From Zymobacter sp047495495 (GTDB taxonomy: Bacteria; Pseudomonadota; Gammaproteobacteria; Pseudomonadales; Halomonadaceae): a stretch of DNA of 64,000 nt. The number at the start of each line of letters is the position of its first letter. Position 1 is the stretch's first letter. Location: the NCBI RefSeq assembly GCF_047495495.1, contig NZ_CP179930.1, positions 2,666,001-2,730,000 of the forward strand, given 5' to 3'. Below are positions 1-8,611 of this stretch, one piece after another. Made by a program: the position numbers and the translations under genes. The notes under the pieces were generated by a model. That model made no database searches, had not been told where the DNA came from, and saw only the letters and a program-made list of their open reading frames with translations.

Positions 1-1
1 G

Positions 2-2902
2 CGAGACCGCGCCCGTCAGGGAGCCTCTGGCGCCCTTTTCCACATGACCCTCAATGTCGTGGCCTACGATCAGGATCAGACCTTCGAAGGCTGCACGGTA
101 TCGTTCCAAAACGTCGCTAACGGTCCCGCGGAAGACCTTGGCATCGACGTGTTCGATCGCAACCCCGATGGCAGTCTAGAAATTGGCTTCAATGCCAACG
201 GCAGCGTCTATTCCCCCGAGCTACTGCAACAGTACTATGACCGCTTCCTGCTGATGGCCGAGCGGATCACCGCAGCACCGGAGACCCCCATCGGCCAGCT
301 GTCGCTGCTGACCGATCAGGAATTGGCCGCCATCCGTGACCGCGCTCAGCGCCCGCTTCCGCCGTTCGAAAGCATCAACGACCGCTTTGCTGCCGTATGT
401 GACGCTCATGGCGCACGAACCGCCATCGTCGCCGACGGTCGGCAAATCAGCTACGCTACGCTGGCCCACCACGTCAATGCCCTAGCACACCGATTGGCCG
501 AGCAGGGTGTCCGTCAGGGCGACCGCGTAGGGGTCATGATGCCGCGAGGCATCGAGTGGGTCACCAGTCTGCTGGCGCTCTATCACCTGGGCGCGACCTA
601 TCTGCCCATCAATCCGGAACTGCCGACTGCCCGCATCCGCTACATGCTGGACAATGCACGGGTACGTCTGGTGATGGCCCAGCACCCTGAAGCCGTCCAC
701 GATATCGACGCCAGCATCACCGCCTTTACCCTGCCCGATCTCTCAACGCTGCATGCGCATCAACCCGCTGCCACGCTGACGCCTGATACCGAGGCCTATC
801 TCATCTATACCTCCGGTTCGACCGGCCACCCCAAAGGGGTCATGGTGCCTCACCAGGGGCTTGTCGATGAATACACCGCCATGCAGCAGGCCGCCCACGT
901 AACGCCCGATGCCCATGTCATGCAGTCCAGCGCGCTCAGCTTCGACGTGTCCTGCTTGGAGGTCCGTCTGACGTTGCTGTCGGGTGCTACTTTGGTGATC
1001 GCTGACACCCCAGTGATGGCGGGAAGCAGTACCACCCTGCGTCAATTCATCGACCGCCAGCGCATTTCGCACCTGTTCCTGACCCCTAGCGTGCTGGCGT
1101 CTCACACCGCAGATGCTCTGCCAGACGACATCACACTAATCCTGACCGGTGAAGCTACCCCACGCGCAACGCTTGAACGCTTCCAGCACTGCCGCCACGT
1201 GCTCAACCTCTACGGTCCGTCAGAAGCCACCGTCATCTCAATCAATCCCCGCTTCAGTCCTCAGGACACCTCACTGGGCCGCACGATCGACAGCATGCGC
1301 ACCTACGTGCTTGATCCTCAGCAGCAGTTGCTGCCCCCGGGTACGGTCGGCGAACTGTATGCGGCCGGCAGTGGCCTTGCCACTGGCTATCTAGGCCAGC
1401 CCGATATGACACAGAAGCGCTTCGTGACCGATCTGTTCTGTCCCCAGCAGCGTATGTACGCCACCGGCGATCGAGTCTACCAGACGCTGGATGGCCGCCT
1501 GCTCTACGTGGGACGCAAGGACGATCAAGTCAAACTGCGAGGTCTGCGCATCGAGCTAGATGAAGTACGCAATGCACTGCTGCAGTATCCCGATGTGGAA
1601 GAAGCGCACGTCACCATCGAGACTCACCCCGAACATGGCCAACTGCTGGTCGGCTATGTGCGTGCGAATAGCGCCATTGCTCAGAATGCGCTCAAGGCCA
1701 GCCTGCGCCGCACACTGCCGGGCTACATGGTGCCCAGCATGATCCATACGCTGGACAGCTTGCCGCTGACGGCCAATGGCAAACTGGACAAGCGCCGCCT
1801 GCGCGACGTACTGGCCCAACAACGCGTCACGCTGGATACTCGAGCCGACGCCGCCAACGACCAGAAAATCACGGCAACGGAAGCCATGATCTGCGATATC
1901 TTCGCGTCTGTGCTGAAATGCCCATCTCCCATTGCACCGGATCAGGATTTCTTCCTGCTTGGCGGCCACTCGCTGCTGGCCTTCCAAGTGCTACAACAGG
2001 TGAAGGCGGCCTTCGGCATCGAACTCAACATCGCTGAATTCATGGAGCACGCTACCCCGCGCGACGTCGTCAGAATGATCTTCAGCGACCACCAGTACGA
2101 CTCCTTCGCGCCGCTGCTGTGTCTGCGCCCCGGCAAGCCCGGCCACACCCCCATCTTCTGTTTCCATCCCGCCGGGGGCATCGGCTGGCCCTATGCTGGG
2201 CTGCTGAAGTACTTCCCCGCGGAATGGCCGGTATACGTGCTGCAGTCCCCATCGCTTAAGGACAGCGACTACCAGCCCAGCTCTCTGGATGCCATCGCCA
2301 GCGACTACATCACACGCATGCGCAGCATCCAGCCCAGCGGCCCGTATCATCTGATCGGCTGGTCCTTCGGTGGACATATCGCCCACACCATTGCCTCGAT
2401 GCTGCAAGCAGAAGGTGAACGTGTTGATAGCCTAGCGATGGTCGACAACTACCCGCGTCCCAGCACCAAGTTCACCGCCGATGACGTGGTGATTCTCAGC
2501 CGACTTGCGCAAGCAGTGCTGAACAAAAAGGCCGAGGAGATCACCGACTGGGATGCCGATCTCAGCAATGCAATGGGATTGCCCAAGACCCAGCAGAAGA
2601 TCCTCGACATGGTAGTACGCGAGTTCAAGACGGCGCTGGGGCTGATGCAGAGCTGCAACATCCGGCATTTCGACGGCGACATGTTCTTCATTCGCGCCAA
2701 GGAAGACACCCTGCGCGATGCCGATCAAGTGCCGGCCACGTGGGCACCGCATATCAGTGGAGACGTGATCGTCAAGGAAGTGGGCTTCACGCACGAAGCG
2801 ATCATGCAGACGCGCGCACTGCCGTCGTTCGCTCCCGAACTGACGGCCTATATCAAAATGCGCCTCGACGCTGGCCGCGACAGCTCCGCCGCAAGCGCCT
2901 GA
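2..2902 (+). CDS. Siderophore non-ribosomal peptide synthetase, EntF-like, 5' end outside window
   Basis: The 3' two-thirds of a modular NRPS. The reading frame is open to the left edge, so the start and most of the condensation domain lie outside; the first internal ATG at 44 is not the start. Visible in order (residues counted from that ATG): end of a condensation domain (to ~90); an adenylation domain with core motifs YTSGSTGHPKG, NLYGPSEATV, YATGD and NGKLDKRR (to ~580); a carrier protein with the phosphopantetheine serine in GGHSLL (~640); and a type I thioesterase with the GWSFGG nucleophile (~772) and a C-terminal histidine region. C-A-T-TE ending in a thioesterase is the architecture of EntF, which loads an amino acid and releases a catecholate siderophore. 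The specificity region reads FDVSCL where serine-activating EntF has DVW, so the substrate may not be serine. It ends at a strong terminator shared with gapA. Family confident; product inferred. Confidence 0.85.
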   Translation, partial: RDRARQGASGALFHMTLNVVAYDQDQTFEGCTVSFQNVANGPAEDLGIDVFDRNPDGSLEIGFNANGSVYSPELLQQYYDRFLLMAERITAAPETPIGQLSLLTDQELAAIRDRAQRPLPPFESINDRFAAVCDAHGARTAIVADGRQISYATLAHHVNALAHRLAEQGVRQGDRVGVMMPRGIEWVTSLLALYHLGATYLPINPELPTARIRYMLDNARVRLVMAQHPEAVHDIDASITAFTLPDLSTLHAHQPAATLTPDTEAYLIYTSGSTGHPKGVMVPHQGLVDEYTAMQQAAHVTPDAHVMQSSALSFDVSCLEVRLTLLSGATLVIADTPVMAGSSTTLRQFIDRQRISHLFLTPSVLASHTADALPDDITLILTGEATPRATLERFQHCRHVLNLYGPSEATVISINPRFSPQDTSLGRTIDSMRTYVLDPQQQLLPPGTVGELYAAGSGLATGYLGQPDMTQKRFVTDLFCPQQRMYATGDRVYQTLDGRLLYVGRKDDQVKLRGLRIELDEVRNALLQYPDVEEAHVTIETHPEHGQLLVGYVRANSAIAQNALKASLRRTLPGYMVPSMIHTLDSLPLTANGKLDKRRLRDVLAQQRVTLDTRADAANDQKITATEAMICDIFASVLKCPSPIAPDQDFFLLGGHSLLAFQVLQQVKAAFGIELNIAEFMEHATPRDVVRMIFSDHQYDSFAPLLCLRPGKPGHTPIFCFHPAGGIGWPYAGLLKYFPAEWPVYVLQSPSLKDSDYQPSSLDAIASDYITRMRSIQPSGPYHLIGWSFGGHIAHTIASMLQAEGERVDSLAMVDNYPRPSTKFTADDVVILSRLAQAVLNKKAEEITDWDADLSNAMGLPKTQQKILDMVVREFKTALGLMQSCNIRHFDGDMFFIRAKEDTLRDADQVPATWAPHISGDVIVKEVGFTHEAIMQTRALPSFAPELTAYIKMRLDAGRDSSAASA

Positions 2903-2917
2903 TCTTCGCGCAGATAC

Positions 2918-2948
2918 AAAAAACCCCCGACCGAAGTCGGGGTTTTTT
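2918..2948. terminator. Bidirectional rho-independent terminator between the NRPS and gapA
   Basis: A 7-bp GC stem (2925-2931 with 2936-2942, loop CGAA) is flanked by six A on the left and six T on the right, so it can stop transcription from both converging genes. Confidence 0.9.
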
Positions 2949-2995
2949 CATCACTATAAGTACAGGCTATGACCTTGCGGCCATGGGCACTGATC

Positions 2996-4003
2996 TTACA
3001 GGAATTTCTGCATCGCCAGAGCGTTGTCGAGCATACGAGTGGAGAAGCCCCATTCGTTGTCGTACCACGCCAGGATTTTAACCAGTTTGCCGTCGCTGCT
3101 AACACGCGTCTGAGTCGCGTCGAAAGTAGAGGAGTTGGCATTGTGGTTGAAGTCAACAGAAACTAGCGGTTTTTCGTTAGTGCCGAGAACCGGAGATTTA
3201 GCAGCGGCTTCAGTAACGACTTTGTTGATTTCTTCAACAGAAGTTGCGCGTTTCGGTACGAAAGACAGGTCAACAACGGAAACGTTGATAGTCGGAACGC
3301 GAACAGCGAAACCGTCCAGTTTGCCTTTCAGCTGCGGCAGAACCAGAGCCACTGCAGATGCCGCACCAGTTTTGGTCGGGATCATGGAGTGAGTGGCGCT
3401 GCGAGCACGACGCGGATCTTTGTGGTAAACGTCGATCAGGTTCTGGTCGTTGGTGTAGGAGTGGATCGTGGTCATCAGACCTTCAACGATACCAATCTCT
3501 GCATCAATCGCTTTAGCAACCGGCGCCAGGCAGTTAGTGGTGCAAGAAGCGTTGGAAACGATGTGCATGTCGGACGTCAGGACGTCTTCGTTTACGCCGT
3601 AAACGACAGTAGCGTCAGCGTCAGCACTCGGGCCAGAGATCAGAACGCGTTTAGCGCCTGCTTCCAGGTGCAGAGCGGCTTTTTCACGTTTAGTGAAGAT
3701 ACCGGTGCATTCCATGACCAGGTCAACGTTCAGTTCTTTCCACGGCAGGCTAGCCGGGTCACGTTCTGCCAGGCAGACGATTTTGTCGCCGTCGACATAC
3801 ATTGCTTCTTCGTCATGAGAAACGGAGAAGTCAAAGTGACCATGAGTGGTATCGTATTCGAGCAGGTGAGCGTTCAGAGCAGTGTCACCCAGGTCGTTGA
3901 TGGCAACAACCTCGATGCGATCACGGTAGCCGTTTTCGTACAGTGAACGCAGGGTGTTACGGCCGATACGACCGAAGCCGTTGATGGCGACTCGCAAAGT
4001 CAT
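2996..4003 (-). CDS. gapA: Glyceraldehyde-3-phosphate dehydrogenase, type I
   Basis: Oxidises and phosphorylates glyceraldehyde 3-phosphate to 1,3-bisphosphoglycerate with NAD in the cytoplasm. It has an N-terminal Rossmann motif (INGFGRIGRN) and the active-site signature SNASCTTNC with catalytic Cys at ~154; 335 residues is the usual length. The frame stays open further upstream, but the chosen ATG has a good ribosome site (AGGAGAG) 6-7 nt before it and starts the family's conserved N-terminus directly. The gene is rich in AAA, GTT, GGT and CGT codons, unlike most neighbours, which fits very high expression. It is divergent from glk across ~650 bp. In related bacteria HexR controls gap with zwf, and hexR lies elsewhere in this window, but I could not find a convincing HexR site here. 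Confidence 0.97.
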   Translation of the reverse strand: MTLRVAINGFGRIGRNTLRSLYENGYRDRIEVVAINDLGDTALNAHLLEYDTTHGHFDFSVSHDEEAMYVDGDKIVCLAERDPASLPWKELNVDLVMECTGIFTKREKAALHLEAGAKRVLISGPSADADATVVYGVNEDVLTSDMHIVSNASCTTNCLAPVAKAIDAEIGIVEGLMTTIHSYTNDQNLIDVYHKDPRRARSATHSMIPTKTGAASAVALVLPQLKGKLDGFAVRVPTINVSVVDLSFVPKRATSVEEINKVVTEAAAKSPVLGTNEKPLVSVDFNHNANSSTFDATQTRVSSDGKLVKILAWYDNEWGFSTRMLDNALAMQKFL

Positions 4004-4656
4004 CACTTCTCTCCTATTTAATGGACGGCCTGGCCACCATTGACCAAGTCGATTTTTCGCCACTACCGCTGGCGCTATTCGAAAACCCAGTGTCTGGATT
4101 AACGACGCCTGCCGCAATGACTTGAATGGCGGTGTCCGTAAAGCACCGATATACGAACGCCCTTTGCCTTGGTTACAAAGGCTACCCCAATAATGGGGGC
4201 ATAGTCACCTGTTGCAAGGGGATTGTTCGCATACAGTCTTCAAGCATTTTCTCTGGATGCCGACCCTTATGTACACGTGGGCCAATGCATCCCGACGACC
4301 CCCAATGTGCACATCAACCAAAATAATGCCTCATCGAGGGGTGCTCCACGTCAGGAGGTGTGTCAAAATTAACCCAAGCCATCGAAAAAGTCAGTTGTTC
4401 GAAAGTGGGACATAAAGCCACGGCGGGCCGCTATTTTCGCGTAAATGCTGGAGTTCCTACCCTTTCCGGGCGATGAAATGGGCATTGGCTGCGACAAAAG
4501 CGCCCTTTTGGCCGCTAAACGGGTATTTTCATGTACTCCGTTGGTAGGACTCAATGGCCCTGACCTTGCTCATCCGGTAGTATCACGGAACATTCCAGGG
4601 CTCAGCCACCGGAACCTTGTGTGCAACTTCCGAATACCATTTCAGGAGTAACAGCA
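4004..4656. other. Divergent intergenic region between gapA and glk
   Basis: About 650 bp without a supportable gene. It must hold the gapA promoter (minus) and probably the glk promoter (plus). The short frames inside start without ribosome sites and match nothing recognised. A small inverted repeat, CCCC-AATAAT-GGGG, lies near 4185-4200. I saw no clear HexR or CRP operator by eye. Confidence 0.5.
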
Positions 4657-5616
4657 ATGACTCGACCCGCTCTGGTGGGAGACATCGGCGGCACCAATGC
4701 GCGCTTCGCACTGGTGACACCAGGCGAATACAATCTCCACGACATCAAGAAGCTACCGACAGCGGACTACAGCACGCTTTCGGAAGCGGTTCAGGCCTAT
4801 CTCGAGATGGTGGGCGGTGAGCGTCCCCGCGAGGCGTGTCTGGCCTTTGCCTGCCCCGTTCATCACGACATCATCAAGATGACCAACAATCCTTGGACGT
4901 TCAGCAAGAGCGCCTTCAAGGAAGAAATGAAGCTGACCAACTTCAAGGCCATCAACGACTTCACCGCTCAGGCGCTGGGTCTGCCACATATCGAATCCGG
5001 CGATCTGCACAAACTGGGCAACGGCACTAGCCAAGACGGCTGCGCGCGTCTTGTCGTAGGTCCGGGTACAGGTCTTGGTGTTGCCGGTCTGGCACCCAGC
5101 CAGCGTTTCTGGATCCCGCTGTCTGCTGAAGGCGGTCACGCTAGCTTCGCACCGACCGACGACTTCGAAATCGAACTCTTCAAGTGGTTCCGTCGTCGCT
5201 ACAACCGTGTTTCTGTCGAACGCATCCTGTGCGGTCGCGGCATTGCGGACCTGTACGAAGCTCATGCTGAACTCGAAGGCACCAAGCCGCAGTTCGCAAC
5301 ACCAGCCGAAGTCACCACTGCCGCTCTGGCAGGCGATCGTCTTGCGCTCGAAACCGTCATGCGTTTCTGCAAGATCCTCGGTGACGTTACGGGTGACATG
5401 GCACTGACCCTCGGTGCTCGTGGTGGTGTTTACCTGTGTGGCGGTATCCTTCCGCGCATCCTCGACCTCGTCGTGAAGAGTGACTATCGCCAAGCCTTTG
5501 AAAACAAAGGCCGCATGGGTGCTTACACTCGCGAAATCGCCACTTGGGTCGTTACGGCCGAGTGGACCGGTCTGTTGGGCGCTGCCGAAGCGCTGCACAA
5601 CGAAGAGGTTGCTTGA
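4657..5616 (+). CDS. glk: Glucokinase
   Basis: ATP-dependent phosphorylation of free glucose to glucose 6-phosphate, feeding the Zwf/Pgl branch encoded later in the window. Belongs to the bacterial Glk (ROK-unrelated) family: N-terminal phosphate-binding motif GDIGGTNARF (residues 8-17), the INDFTAQA segment, the GPGTGLG glycine motif, SAEGGHASF and a C-terminal GGVYLCGGI segment. At 319 residues it matches E. coli Glk (321). The ATG was chosen over an upstream in-frame GTG because AGGAG sits about 9 nt ahead of it. The downstream mutarotase starts 3 nt after its stop, so the two are almost certainly co-translated. Confident. Confidence 0.95.
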   Translation: MTRPALVGDIGGTNARFALVTPGEYNLHDIKKLPTADYSTLSEAVQAYLEMVGGERPREACLAFACPVHHDIIKMTNNPWTFSKSAFKEEMKLTNFKAINDFTAQALGLPHIESGDLHKLGNGTSQDGCARLVVGPGTGLGVAGLAPSQRFWIPLSAEGGHASFAPTDDFEIELFKWFRRRYNRVSVERILCGRGIADLYEAHAELEGTKPQFATPAEVTTAALAGDRLALETVMRFCKILGDVTGDMALTLGARGGVYLCGGILPRILDLVVKSDYRQAFENKGRMGAYTREIATWVVTAEWTGLLGAAEALHNEEVA

Positions 5617-5619
5617 TCC

Positions 5620-6513
5620 ATGTCTGATGCGTCGAATTCATCCACTTCTGCGTATGCACTGCCTGTTTCTCTACAGACACTTGTCGACGAAACGCAAGGC
5701 CAGCGTGATGCTACGTGGGAGGGGCGCCAAGTACTGATCCTCAATCAGGCATGGGGATCACTGGTTCTGTCCCGTGAAGGGGGGCAGGTGTTGCATTTCG
5801 CTCCCCACGGACAGGCACCGTGGCTCTGGATGAGTTCGACGCCCAAACCGCTTCCTGCCGCCATTCGGGGAGGAATCCCTCTATGTTGGCCGCGGTTTGG
5901 AGACGAGGCTTCCGATATCGACCTTCCCTTTCATGGGATCGCGCGCAAGATGTCCTGGCAGATCGATGCAGTGGACGGTGACGACGAGGGGGTAGAGATC
6001 CATATCTCGCCCGCCGAAGCCGTGGACCTACAGCTGTTCCCTCGTTGCGTCATTTTAGCCAGTGCACAGCGTCTGCGCGTCGAGTTGATTACCGAGCACC
6101 GTGGTACGACCCCGGTTCGTTTCACACAAGCGTTGCACACTTATCTGGCAGTCCAAGACACGCATTCCTGCCGCGTGGAAGGGCTGACGGGTGCGCGGTA
6201 TATCGACAAGATGAAAGGCGGTCAGGAAGCCGACCAAGTGGGTGAACTGGTCATCAGAGGGCCGCTGGATCGCATCTATCACTCGTCTGTCCCGCTGGTG
6301 CTCAATGACGGCCATCGCCGCCTGCGCATCGGTAAGGAAGGCAGTGATTCAAGCGTTGTATGGCACCCCGGTGTCGAAGGCCGTCCGGCCGACGTACCGG
6401 AAGCAGAACTCAACGGCTATCTTTGCGTTGAAGCGGCCTGTACACGCCTCGATCCGATCTGGCTCCCGCCGGGTGGCCAGCACCTGCTGGCACAGGAACT
6501 GAGTCTGGCGTGA
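5620..6513 (+). CDS. Hexose-6-phosphate mutarotase, YeaD type
   Basis: Probable aldose-1-epimerase-fold enzyme that interconverts alpha and beta anomers of hexose 6-phosphates. Seen: the RGGIPLCWPRFG block, the FHGIARKMSW block with its conserved histidine, the FTQALHTYL block and a C-terminal glutamate region (EAACTRLDP), all typical of YeaD-like mutarotases; 297 residues fits the family. It starts 3 nt after glk, and an anomerase directly behind glucokinase makes sense because Zwf uses only beta-glucose 6-phosphate. A galactose mutarotase is less likely, since the spacing and the LCWPRFG signature follow the phosphate-sugar subgroup. Confidence 0.88.
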   Translation: MSDASNSSTSAYALPVSLQTLVDETQGQRDATWEGRQVLILNQAWGSLVLSREGGQVLHFAPHGQAPWLWMSSTPKPLPAAIRGGIPLCWPRFGDEASDIDLPFHGIARKMSWQIDAVDGDDEGVEIHISPAEAVDLQLFPRCVILASAQRLRVELITEHRGTTPVRFTQALHTYLAVQDTHSCRVEGLTGARYIDKMKGGQEADQVGELVIRGPLDRIYHSSVPLVLNDGHRRLRIGKEGSDSSVVWHPGVEGRPADVPEAELNGYLCVEAACTRLDPIWLPPGGQHLLAQELSLA

Positions 6514-6566
6514 TCAAGGGCGTCCAAATGAGACGTCCCCGCACTCACTGATCCGACTCCAAGAAA

Positions 6567-6596
6567 CAGGCGCCATGTTCGTGACATGAGCGCCTG
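6567..6596 (+). terminator. Hairpin after glk-mutarotase
   Basis: An inverted repeat with 7-bp GC arms (CAGGCGC/GCGCCTG) and a further inner pairing (ATGT/ACAT). It lies 50 nt after the mutarotase stop. The T-run is poor (CTTCTAAA), so termination efficiency is uncertain. Confidence 0.5.
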
Positions 6597-6754
6597 CTTC
6601 TAAATGCCCACATTCTAGGTGCAGATACTCCCCACCTGTCCCTCCCTCACCCGACCTATTTCTTCTGCAAGGCCGAGAGGCACCGTTTCGCTGCGCTCTC
6701 TATCGCCTTATCATGTGGTGGATCTTCCTTTCCCGCCGCAAGGACAGCTTTTTC

Positions 6755-8020
6755 ATGCCCGCTTCCCGCCCGCTCATCCGCACACCGCAAGGCGTTGCGC
6801 TCTACATCGGCTCTGTGTTGGGAGGTGGCATTCTGGTGCTGCCCAGCCTAGCGGCAGGACAGTCAGGCCCCGCATCGCTACTGGCATGGGCCATCGTGAC
6901 CCTGTTCAGCCTTCCCGTAGCGCTACTGTTCGGCTTGCTGTCAGCCCAGCACCCGACCAATGGCGGCCTGAGCGACTTCGGGCGCGCCGCCTTCGGACGC
7001 CACGCAGGCAATCTGGCAGGATGGCTCTACCTGTTCGTGCTGCCCTTCGGACAACCAGCGGTTATGCTGTCCGGCATGTATTACCTTGCCTATGTGCTAG
7101 GGCTGCCTCGTTCAGTCACAGTGCTATTGGCGTTCGGCGTGATCACCACGGCCGTGATCGTCGCACTGGCGGGAAAGCGGCTCGCAGCGCGAGTGCAGAT
7201 GCTGATCGTGATGGCCATCGCGCTGATTCTGGCCTGGACCTTCTTCATCGGCATTCCTCATATTCGCCCTTCGCACTTCACCCCATTCATGCCGAACGGC
7301 ATCAGCTCGATTGGTGCCACTGTTGCCCTGGTGATGTGGTCATACATCGGCGTCGAAAACCTCTCCTTCATCTCTGAAGACTTTGAAGACCCCAAGCGCG
7401 ATATGGTGAAGACCGTATTGATCGGTACCGCCCTCGTGACCGTGCTGTACTTGGGAGCGGCCTGTCTTACCATTGGCGTTCTATCACCTGAGCAGTGGGC
7501 GACAACCCGCGCTCCGTTTGCAGAGATCGCGCTTCAATGTGCGGGACATGCCGCGATGGTAGCCGTCACATGCGTCGGCCTGTTCATTGTCAGCGCCAGC
7601 GCTCTCGCGTCTATCTGGGGAGGCTCCAACCTGTGCGCATCGCTGGCCCATCAAGGCGCGCTACCGCGCATACTGGCTTACCGCATCGGTGGCATTCCCC
7701 GCCCCGCCATCATCGCCATCTGGCTAACCTACGCGGTCACTTTTACGGCTATTTTACTGCTCGATTTTGATATCGACGCTATGGCACGTCTGGTAGGAGC
7801 ATCAACGCTGTGCACCTATGTCATGGCGGCCGCATCGGCCTTAAAACTGATGACCCGATACCGCTTTCTAGCGTGGATCACGCTGATCCTGTCCGGTAGC
7901 GCCCTACCCTTCTTCGGTTGGGCACTGCTGCTGCCCGCCACAGTGACCCTACTTTATCTGCTGTATAGTCTTTGCCGTCGGCAACCCTCAGCAGTAAAAG
8001 AAAAAATCGCACGCTCCTAG
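6755..8020 (+). CDS. APC-family amino acid permease, YjeH-like
   Basis: Inner-membrane secondary transporter of the amino acid-polyamine-organocation superfamily. 421 residues with about 12 hydrophobic segments. The first helix carries the substrate-binding unwound motif GSVLGGGILVLPS, and a helix near the middle reads WSYIGVENLSFISEDFEDP, as in YjeH-type exporters and importers. An earlier in-frame ATG exists, but the chosen one follows AAGGACAG at normal spacing and removes a charged leader not typical of the family. It stands alone after a hairpin and ends just before the repeat protein. E. coli YjeH exports methionine and branched-chain amino acids; substrate and direction here are not determined by sequence. 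Confidence 0.82.
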   Translation: MPASRPLIRTPQGVALYIGSVLGGGILVLPSLAAGQSGPASLLAWAIVTLFSLPVALLFGLLSAQHPTNGGLSDFGRAAFGRHAGNLAGWLYLFVLPFGQPAVMLSGMYYLAYVLGLPRSVTVLLAFGVITTAVIVALAGKRLAARVQMLIVMAIALILAWTFFIGIPHIRPSHFTPFMPNGISSIGATVALVMWSYIGVENLSFISEDFEDPKRDMVKTVLIGTALVTVLYLGAACLTIGVLSPEQWATTRAPFAEIALQCAGHAAMVAVTCVGLFIVSASALASIWGGSNLCASLAHQGALPRILAYRIGGIPRPAIIAIWLTYAVTFTAILLLDFDIDAMARLVGASTLCTYVMAAASALKLMTRYRFLAWITLILSGSALPFFGWALLLPATVTLLYLLYSLCRRQPSAVKEKIARS

Positions 8021-8044
8021 TCACTCAAACAGAAGAAAAACACC

Positions 8045-8458
8045 ATGAGAACCAAAGCAATCATTGGCTTGAAAGCATTCAGCATCGCCATCGCATGTTC
8101 CTCGGCATTTGCATTTGCCCAGCAAACGCCTCCTGCACCGCAACCTCATCACACAGCCCCCAACGCGCAGATGCCCAGCAAGAAAGCGCAGGGCCCCGCG
8201 ACACCCCACGCGCACAGCAACAGCCGGGTACAGCCAGACCACCACGGTGGTAACGGTGGTAACGGTGGTAACGGTGGTAACGGTGGTAACGGTGGTAACG
8301 GTGGTAACGGTGGTAACGGTGGTAACGGTGGTAACGGTGGTAACGGGGCTAACGGGGCTAACGGGGCTAACGGGGCTAACGGGGCTAACGGGGCTAACGG
8401 GGCTAACGGGGCTAACGGGGCTAACGGGGCTAACGGAGCCGATCATAGATACCGCTAA
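8045..8458 (+). CDS. Secreted Gly-Gly-Asn/Gly-Ala-Asn repeat protein of unknown function
   Basis: 137 residues. Residues 1-25 form a classical Sec signal peptide ending AFAFA-QQ. A short Pro/His/Gln-rich linker follows (to ~67), then a pure triplet array of 11 GGN and 10 GAN, ending GADHRYR. The array comes from a 9-bp DNA repeat that switches sharply from one unit to another. Every third residue is glycine, as in collagen-like proteins, but there is no proline in the array, so a collagen triple helix is doubtful; a polyglycine-II-like or disordered rod is as plausible. ATG follows an AGAAG ribosome site. The alternative frames through the repeat are also open on both strands; this frame is preferred because only it has a signal peptide. 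Function unknown. Confidence 0.62.
   Translation: MRTKAIIGLKAFSIAIACSSAFAFAQQTPPAPQPHHTAPNAQMPSKKAQGPATPHAHSNSRVQPDHHGGNGGNGGNGGNGGNGGNGGNGGNGGNGGNGGNGANGANGANGANGANGANGANGANGANGANGADHRYR
8246..8434 (+). repeat. 9-bp tandem repeat, 11 x GGTGGTAAC then 10 x GGGGCTAAC
   Basis: 21 uninterrupted units: the first 11 (8246-8344) are identical to each other, as are the last 10 (8345-8434), with a single sharp switch between them. The unit is a multiple of three, so copy-number change lengthens or shortens the encoded rod without a frameshift. Confidence 0.98.
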
Positions 8459-8558
8459 TGAAGATGCCAGAACAATGAAGCTGCAAAAGTTCGCCATTGG
8501 GCCCGCGAGTAGCAGAGTGCACCTGAGCCAGCCCAAGACGACACCCGCTTCATTGATA

Positions 8559-8584
8559 AAGGCCAGGGCAGACACCCTGGCCTT
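8559..8584. terminator. Hairpin between the repeat protein and codA
   Basis: 10-bp perfect stem (AAGGCCAGGG/CCCTGGCCTT, loop CAGACA) between convergent genes. T-runs are short on both sides, so it is a plausible but not ideal rho-independent terminator. Confidence 0.65.
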
Positions 8585-8611
8585 CACATCCGCGACGTTA
8601 CCATATCATCA

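Noticed and set aside
4004..4656. HexR or CRP operator between gapA and glk
   Set aside because: Expected from biology, but no sequence close enough to consensus was seen by eye.
4753..5598. 281-codon open frame antisense to glk
   Set aside because: Composition shadow of glucokinase with no recognisable features.
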